Shown: positions 59,610-64,000 of the stretch, piece by piece
Position numbering within the stretch: position 1 is the first letter of the stretch
Layout of the letters: each line of letters opens with the position of its first letter
Assembly: GCF_001029505.1 (NCBI RefSeq)
Contig: NZ_LEKH01000012.1
Location: forward strand, 22,774 to 86,773
Origin: Rubrobacter aplysinae
Lineage (GTDB): Bacteria > Actinomycetota > Rubrobacteria > Rubrobacterales > Rubrobacteraceae
DNA: 64,000 nt
Direction of reading: 5' to 3'
The notes under the pieces: model-generated
Told to the model about the DNA's origin: nothing
Database searches by the model: none
Seen by the model: only the letters and a program-made list of their open reading frames with translations
Position numbers and translations under genes: made by a program

Positions 59610-60125
59610 CCTGTTTGCAGGCTCTTGCGGCTTTTCATCGCGCTTTGCAGTAGGTTTTAACCAGCCAAACTGTTCGATTCAGCGGAGGGAGCGGCCCGGC
59701 GGCCGTGGTTCTCGCGTAGCGAGCTACACGAGAGTACCCCCCGAGGAGCACCCGTACGAGCGCGGTTCCGAGAGCATGACAGAGCGGTTTGGTGGGATGT
59801 ATGGCAATAAGTTGCGAGACTAGTCTCAGGGCGGAAAAGTTATTGAGAGTGTCCTGTAGCACGGTTCTGTGGAGCTCCAGAGGCGCTCTTCAGGGCGCGT
59901 GGCCAGGCGCGGCGAGAGGCCGTGCTCGCGCCCTGGCCTAGAGAAACTCCCGGCTATCCCAGGCCATCCCGCTCCCGGGTACGTGAGATAAAACTGGCCG
60001 GCAAGGGGCCGGGAGGTGTTAGCCGGGTACTGGCGGGGTAGGTTCGTCCTTGCCTGTAATTACACTCTGGGGATGGTGCTGGACCGTATAGCTGCCGGTA
60101 GGAGACGAGTGGGAAGTGAGTCGAT
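59610..60125. other. Gene-poor region after the pilus operon, possible decayed element
   Basis: 516 bases without a convincing gene. Composition is mixed, with AT-rich pieces around 59630-59670 and 59790-59850. A stretch at about 59700-59790 has nested complementary segments (CTCGCGTAGCGAG and CGAGCGCGGTTCCGAGAGC) reminiscent of the structured RNA of group II introns, but no maturase or conserved domain V was found. It may be a mobile-element relic. Confidence 0.3.
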
Positions 60126-61457
60126 GTGGAATTTTCCGACAGCGGTACGGGGCGAGAGGGAGGAGCCGGCTCAGTGACCTCAGTAACCTCCGTAAGCTCC
60201 GTGACGCTTGGGCTGGTGCCCGCGCCGGATCTCCCCGCGAAGGTGGCCTACGAGCTCGCCCCCGAGCTCCCCGCCCTCCTCGGCCGGCATATAGATCAGG
60301 CGGTCCAGTGGGAGGTGCCGGTGATCGTGGATCCTCTGACTGGCGGCGAGGAGGAGGCTCCCCAGATACTCGACGAGACCTGGAATCTCAAGCGGCGGGA
60401 GGGTTGGGACATGGCGATCTCCATTACGGACCTGCCCATGCACCGGGACGGGCGGGTGCTCGTGGCCAACGCCAGCGTGGATCGCGGGCTCGGAGGCATA
60501 TCCTTGCCGGCACTGGGGGCGACGCTGCTGCGCCGCCGGGTGCGGGAGGCCGTCCTCCAGCTCGCCAGCGAGATACGCTGGGGGAGCTCGGAATCCGACC
60601 GGGACCGTCAGAAGAGGCTCCGGCATACACAGGCGGGAGACCGCGCCGGGGTCGCCGGAGAGGAGCGCCTGCGCGGCCGGGGTCCCAGACAACTCGTCGG
60701 ACGGCGGCTCACCGAGCGTCTGGCTCCCATAAAGAGGGTCACGACCACCGACGAGACAGGGGTGGACGTACGCTACCTCGTCCCCGGGATGAGGGGGCAC
60801 GTAAGACTCCTGTCCGGGATGGTGCTCTCCAACAACCCCTTCGCGCTCTTCGCGACGATGAAAGGGAGCCTCGTCGCGGCGTTCGCCACGGGTACCTATG
60901 CCCTGATCTTCTCCAGCGTCCGGGTACTGAGCGACTCTTTCGGTCCGCTGCGTCTTGTAGCGTTCATGATCCTGTCAATCATGGCGATAGGTTTGTGGCT
61001 CGTTATCTCCTACGGTCTGTGGGAACGCCCGTACAGCCGCAAGAGCCCGGGCCTCTCGCGACTGTACAACACCGTTACCGCGCTCACCCTGGGTGTGTCG
61101 GTGCTGTCGCTATACGCCGCGCTGTTGGTGCTGGCGTTTTTGGCGGCGATGTTTCTGGTACCCGCGGATCTGTTCCAGACGACTATAGGGCACCCGCCCA
61201 GGCTCGGCGACTACCTGAGCCTGGCCTCGGTGGTCGCTTCGCTGGCCATGATCGCCGGCTCCCTGGGTCTCCGGGTCGAAGACCGGGAGACGGTGCTCAG
61301 AGCCACCTATGGCTATCGTCAGAGGCGTCGTATCGAAGCGGGTAAGAAGGCCAAGACGAGCAGCGTGACAGGCGAAGATACACGGGGCTCTCCCGAATAC
61401 CCTGAACCCTGGCGCATCCACCGGCGCAATCGGGGGCGGGGAGACCAGGGAAGCTAG
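60126..61457 (+). CDS. Conserved actinobacterial-type membrane protein, function unknown
   Basis: 443 aa. The first 240 residues are soluble and polar, with DMAISITDLPMHRDGRVLVAN, VDRGLGGISLPALGA and RRRVREAVLQLASEI; then about four membrane segments occur (FATGTYALIFSSVRVL, LVAFMILSIMAIGLWLVISY, LSLYAALLVLAFLAAMFLV, LASVVASLAMIAGSLGL). Proteins like this are, as I recall, often labelled 5,10-methylenetetrahydrofolate dehydrogenase in actinobacterial genomes; nothing in the sequence supports that. The tail is strongly basic. The start is GTG 60126 without a strong ribosome-binding site. It converges with the HdeD gene. Confidence 0.75.
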   Translation: MEFSDSGTGREGGAGSVTSVTSVSSVTLGLVPAPDLPAKVAYELAPELPALLGRHIDQAVQWEVPVIVDPLTGGEEEAPQILDETWNLKRREGWDMAISITDLPMHRDGRVLVANASVDRGLGGISLPALGATLLRRRVREAVLQLASEIRWGSSESDRDRQKRLRHTQAGDRAGVAGEERLRGRGPRQLVGRRLTERLAPIKRVTTTDETGVDVRYLVPGMRGHVRLLSGMVLSNNPFALFATMKGSLVAAFATGTYALIFSSVRVLSDSFGPLRLVAFMILSIMAIGLWLVISYGLWERPYSRKSPGLSRLYNTVTALTLGVSVLSLYAALLVLAFLAAMFLVPADLFQTTIGHPPRLGDYLSLASVVASLAMIAGSLGLRVEDRETVLRATYGYRQRRRIEAGKKAKTSSVTGEDTRGSPEYPEPWRIHRRNRGRGDQGS

Positions 61458-61474
61458 ACTCGGCTGGGGCGACC

Positions 61475-62065
61475 CTAAGCCACCCTGCCCGGGCCGGCGT
61501 CGTCCGAGCTCCGGCGGCTACGCACCCTAAAGCCCAGGATCAGGAGCAAGACGCCGAAGATTATGGCGTAGATCCCGACGAGCCACACCAGCGAAACGAT
61601 GCCCACCCCCGGCAGCACCGCGAGGATGATGCCGAACAGGACGGACACGACTCCGCCCGCGATCATCGCCCACTCACCCTCTATCTCTCTGCGGAGCTCT
61701 ATAGCCAGAACGATCTCGATAACGCCCGTGATGATCGCCCAGGCGGCGATCAGGTACAGCAGCGCCACCGCCGCGAGGCCGGGGAGCACAAAAGCTACCA
61801 GCCCCGCCAGTACGCCAAACACACCCTCTATCAGGAGCAACCAGCGGGGCCTCCCCCTGGAGGCTCCACCGAACACGCCGCCTATCGCGAACACGCCGTC
61901 GACCAGCATGTACGCCCCGAACAGCACGACCAGGGCGAACAGGGTAATGTCCGGCCGCAAGAGCGCCGCGAGGCCGAAGAGTAGGGCGATGGCCCCGCGA
62001 AGCGCCAGCGCCCACCACGGCCCCGCGATCCTCGAAAACGGTTGTGCGGATGATTCTCTCTCCAC
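61475..62065 (-). CDS. HdeD-family (DUF308) membrane protein
   Basis: 196 aa with six membrane segments in three similar pairs, for example WWALALRGAIALLFGLAALL and WLLLIEGVFGVLAGLVAFVLPG, the pattern of HdeD acid-resistance membrane proteins. The C-terminal tail is Arg/Ser/Asp-rich. The start is GTG with AGAGG about seven bases upstream. The biochemical role of the family is not established; it often accompanies stress genes, and dps lies just upstream on the same strand. Confidence 0.88.
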   Translation of the reverse strand: MERESSAQPFSRIAGPWWALALRGAIALLFGLAALLRPDITLFALVVLFGAYMLVDGVFAIGGVFGGASRGRPRWLLLIEGVFGVLAGLVAFVLPGLAAVALLYLIAAWAIITGVIEIVLAIELRREIEGEWAMIAGGVVSVLFGIILAVLPGVGIVSLVWLVGIYAIIFGVLLLILGFRVRSRRSSDDAGPGRVA

Positions 62066-62267
62066 TGTATAGCCTCTTTCTTACGGTCTTGTGTGCCTCC
62101 GAACAATATTAACTGGTAGTGACGACGTTATTCGATAGGTGAAGCGCGCCTGGAGCTTGGCTGGTGATGATTCCGTTGACGTTCCAGAACTACCGCAGGA
62201 GGCTCGTCCTTACCGGAGAACGTCAAACAACCCGAGCGGCTGCTTTCTTTGCTGATCTACAGAGATA

Positions 62268-62309
62268 GCGAGGGCCCGCCGGTCATCAACCAGACCGGCG
62301 GGCCCTCGC
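62268..62309 (-). terminator. 16-bp perfect inverted repeat downstream of dps
   Basis: GCGAGGGCCCGCCGGT at 62268-62283 and its exact complement at 62294-62309 flank a 10-base loop. It lies about 75 bases past the dps stop on the minus strand. No U-tract follows, but the very stable GC stem suggests transcription termination or 3'-end protection. Confidence 0.65.
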
Positions 62310-62385
62310 GGCCCCGGAAAAATCTCGGGGCGGCGTTAAGCGATAGCCTGTAGAAACAGGCTGCGCTAGGTGGTGTTTAGGTGAT

Positions 62386-62919
62386 CTAGGCGGTGTTGTT
62401 CTCGCCCTTGCTCGTCTCGTACAGGAACCACATGCGCTCCTCGGCCCCTTCGAGCACGTCTTCGAGCACGTCGCTGGTCTTGTAGTCCCGGCACCCGTCC
62501 GCGACCTCGTGGGCCGAGCGCACCTTCTGCACGATATGCCGGTTATCCTCTATGAGGCGGCGTAGCATCTCGCCCGGATGGACGTACTCCTCGTTGTCGT
62601 CCTCTATGGACTGCAGCTCGCTTATGTGAGAGATGCTGCGGATGGTGGTGCCGCCGATCTTGCGCACCCTCTCGGACATCGGGTCCACGGTCGCGAGGAT
62701 CTGCTCGGCGTGCTCGTCGAGCAGCAGGTGGTAGTCCCGGAAGTGGGAGCCCGAGAGATGCCAGTGGAAGTTCTTGGTCTTCGTGTAGAGTGCGAAGGTG
62801 TCGGCTATGAGCGGGTTGACCGCCTCGGTAACCGCCTGCGCTTCGTCCGGGGATAGATCGGTCGGCGTCGCCAGCTCCTCTGGAGCCGGAAAAGTCTTTA
62901 CTTGCGTCTTTTCGGCCAT
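62386..62919 (-). CDS. dps: Dps-family DNA-protecting ferritin-like protein
   Basis: 177 aa. The Dps ferroxidase signature is intact: KTKNFHWHLSGSHFRDYHLLLDEHAEQI provides the His pair, Asp and Glu at the dimer interface, split across about residues 47-75. It forms dodecamers that bind DNA and oxidise iron with hydrogen peroxide. The ATG has GAGAGGAG upstream, and the 5' leader holds a 7-bp GGTGCCG hairpin (62941-62958). A SigB-type promoter lies 50-80 bases upstream, tying the gene to the general stress response. Confidence 0.95.
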   Translation of the reverse strand: MAEKTQVKTFPAPEELATPTDLSPDEAQAVTEAVNPLIADTFALYTKTKNFHWHLSGSHFRDYHLLLDEHAEQILATVDPMSERVRKIGGTTIRSISHISELQSIEDDNEEYVHPGEMLRRLIEDNRHIVQKVRSAHEVADGCRDYKTSDVLEDVLEGAEERMWFLYETSKGENNTA

Positions 62920-62971
62920 GGTTTCTCCTCTCTGTATTCCGGTGCCGATAACGGCACCACGTCCTCCGTAA

Positions 62972-62997
62972 CTACCTCTTAGATTACCACTTTAAAC
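62972..62997 (-). promoter_or_regulatory. Candidate SigB/SigF-type promoter of dps
   Basis: On the minus strand GTTTAA (62997-62992) and AGGTAG (62977-62972) are separated by 14 bases, close to the Bacillus SigB consensus GTTTAA-N12-14-GGGTAT. A matching sigma factor is encoded at 48764-49549. Confidence 0.5.
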
Positions 62998-63288
62998 CAA
63001 ACGGACTTGGAGCGTTCTCGGCAAGTCCGCGAGTTTATCTGGGACTCGCCAAGGGCTGTAGAAGCCCATAGAAGCGCCGGATTTTGTCTGGTGGAGTCTG
63101 ATGGATCGTAACGGCCGTAAGGGCCGGGTCGAGGCTCTTTACTCGGCGTTTGATCCGCGATTGACGGCGTCTGGCGCGGCGGTAAGTTAGCGGGAGAGGC
63201 TTACGCGGATAGGTAAACAGGACGCTTCCTCCGCCGGCCCGGAGGCGGGTTTATGGGCGAGGAAGCCATCGTCGTTGGAGGAGTAGGT
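62998..63288. other. Intergenic region, no gene recognised
   Basis: Between the dps promoter and the broken small gene. No frame has a supported start and no known RNA motif was recognised. GGAGGAG at its end belongs to the next, disrupted gene. Confidence 0.3.
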
Positions 63289-63501
63289 TATGAAAAATTA
63301 GCTCTACAATACCCTGGGGTCGGTGACGGCGAGTCTTGTGCTCTTGCTGCTGGACATCTACGGTTACCCAGCTCTACCGGGGGCGGGGGCGGCCGTGTTC
63401 GCGGCTCCTGGAGCGGTGCTGACCTTTATCTGCCGTGCGATGATGGTGACCTGGCCGGTTCACGGAGGTCCCGCCTCCGGCAACGTCATCCAGCTCGTTT
63501 A
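63289..63501 (+). pseudogene. Probable disrupted small membrane protein (GlsB/YeaQ-like)
   Basis: A strong GGAGGAG site precedes ATG at about 63290, but the fourth codon is TAG. The frame then stays open for about 65 codons with a hydrophobic, glycine-rich sequence (TASLVLLLLDIYGYPAL, AVFAAPGAVLTFICRAMMV) resembling transglycosylase-associated small membrane proteins. A GTG at about 63321 could still produce a 59-aa peptide. Either a nonsense mutation or a sequencing error would explain it. Confidence 0.35.
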
Positions 63502-63652
63502 GATCATAGGCTCGATAGCTGGCACCATGTAAGCCTGGACGGTCTAGCTGAATCAGCGGAGGGCGCTTACCCCTCGGGGGCTCGTGGCGGCTCATCCGAA
63601 CGAGAGCCCCGGGCGGCGAGAGAGCCTGCCCGAGGAGCGGCCAAATGTAAAG

Positions 63653-63691
63653 TGACGGTTCCCTGACGGTTCCCTGACGGTTCCCTGACGG
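63653..63691. repeat. Tandem 11-bp repeat, about 3.5 copies
   Basis: The unit TGACGGTTCCC is repeated three times without error and followed by TGACGG. It lies between the broken small gene and the TauE/SafE gene. It may reflect replication slippage. Confidence 0.9.
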
Positions 63692-63785
63692 CTCGGGGAG
63701 TTTCCCCAGAAGGTCTTCCGTTCGGGCGGGTTGTAGCATCTAGCGTAGGAGCAGCAGGAGTCGCGGGACTAGCGGGAGTAGACTG

Positions 63786-64000
63786 GTGACGACACTCGGC
63801 ATTGCGGACATCGGGATCTGGGGGGCGCTCCTGCTCGTCGGAGCGGGGGTGCTCTCCGGGGCGCTCAACGCGGCCGCCGGCGGGGGGTCTTTGATCTCGT
63901 TCCCCGCTCTGCTCCTCGTGGGCTACCCTCCGATACTGGCGAACGTCACCAACAACGTCGCGGCCTGGCCCGGCTACGTGGGCGGGGCGTGGGGCTATCG
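63786..64000 (+). CDS. TauE/SafE-family membrane permease (partial, runs off window)
   Basis: 71 codons from GTG 63786 to the window end. The translation has a first membrane segment WGALLLVGAGVLSGALNAAA, then GGGSLISFPALLLVGYPPI and NVTNNVAAWPGYVGGAWG, the GGGS and NxxN marks of TauE/SafE (DUF81) anion or sulfonate permeases. The ribosome-binding site is GGGAG about seven bases upstream. The rest of the protein is beyond the edge. Confidence 0.85.
   Translation, partial: MTTLGIADIGIWGALLLVGAGVLSGALNAAAGGGSLISFPALLLVGYPPILANVTNNVAAWPGYVGGAWGY

Noticed and set aside
59690..59880. Group II intron remnant
   Set aside because: Only a loose resemblance of hairpin segments; no domain V, no maturase and no clear boundaries, so not called as a mobile element.
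1..64000. tRNA, rRNA genes and CRISPR arrays
   Set aside because: Intergenic regions were scanned by eye for cloverleaf or rRNA sequence and regularly spaced repeats; none was found, though a short RNA gene could be missed without tools.

Overview
The window is GC-rich (only a few AT-rich intergenic islands), uses many GTG and TTG starts, and has tightly packed genes with 4-bp overlaps. Gene content is that of a deep-branching high-GC actinobacterium. The closest match I can suggest from memory is Rubrobacter or a relative: monoderm-type surface proteins (an LPXTG anchor), type IV pilus motor genes, a SigB/SigF-type sigma factor, and Dps. No rRNA, tRNA, CRISPR array or intact insertion sequence was seen.

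Region 1 (1-22 kb) makes and decorates an extracellular polysaccharide. The plus-strand block 138-6988 holds a polyprenyl-phosphate sugar-1-phosphate transferase, a phosphotransferase-like protein, GT4 and WecG/TagA glycosyltransferases, and GDP-mannose dehydratase plus GDP-fucose synthase. A minus-strand block follows: Wzz-like regulator, tyrosine kinase, Wzy-like polymerase, GT2, and three large exported proteins (two parallel beta-helix paralogues and a propeller/malectin/RTX protein). The 7.0-8.5 kb beta-helix gene is preceded by a cyclic-di-GMP-I (GEMM) riboswitch whose linker can pair either with the aptamer core or with the ribosome-binding site. A second O-antigen-ligase-like protein with TPRs, an LPXTG protein and a small secreted protein lie at 17.3-20.7 kb.

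Region 2 (20.7-26.1 kb) is a minus-strand operon of five genes joined by four 4-bp stop/start overlaps: NodB-like deacetylase, acyl-CoA dehydrogenase-like protein, NodS-like methyltransferase, FAD oxidoreductase and GT2. It looks like a biosynthetic unit of unknown product.

Region 3 (26.4-41.1 kb) is a creatinine/creatine/sarcosine catabolic island: creatininase, CodB-like permease, creatinase, a cysteine-synthase-family enzyme, an MFS transporter, an IclR regulator, MTHFR, SHMT, a GcvT-like protein, monomeric sarcosine oxidase, an unknown protein and a cytosine-deaminase-family enzyme. Creatinine would be opened to creatine, split to sarcosine and urea, then oxidised to glycine with the methyl group passed to tetrahydrofolate. 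Two near-identical 28-bp operators, each just downstream of a TTGACA-N17 promoter, mark the MFS and GcvT-like transcription units as co-regulated.

Region 4 (41.4-59.6 kb) is mostly housekeeping: aspS, a lipoprotein, an IscS/IscU/MnmA sulfur-relay operon, a YtxG/YtxH-like stress operon ending in a SigB/SigF-type sigma factor preceded by a degenerate RsbW-like protein, alaS, ruvX, mltG, aroE, and type IV pilus motor genes pilB (with a fused receiver domain and a c-di-GMP-binding-type N domain), pilT and pilC.

Region 5 (59.6-64 kb) has a conserved membrane protein, an HdeD-family protein, Dps with a SigB-type promoter, a probable broken small membrane gene, an 11-bp tandem repeat, and the start of a TauE/SafE permease running off the window.
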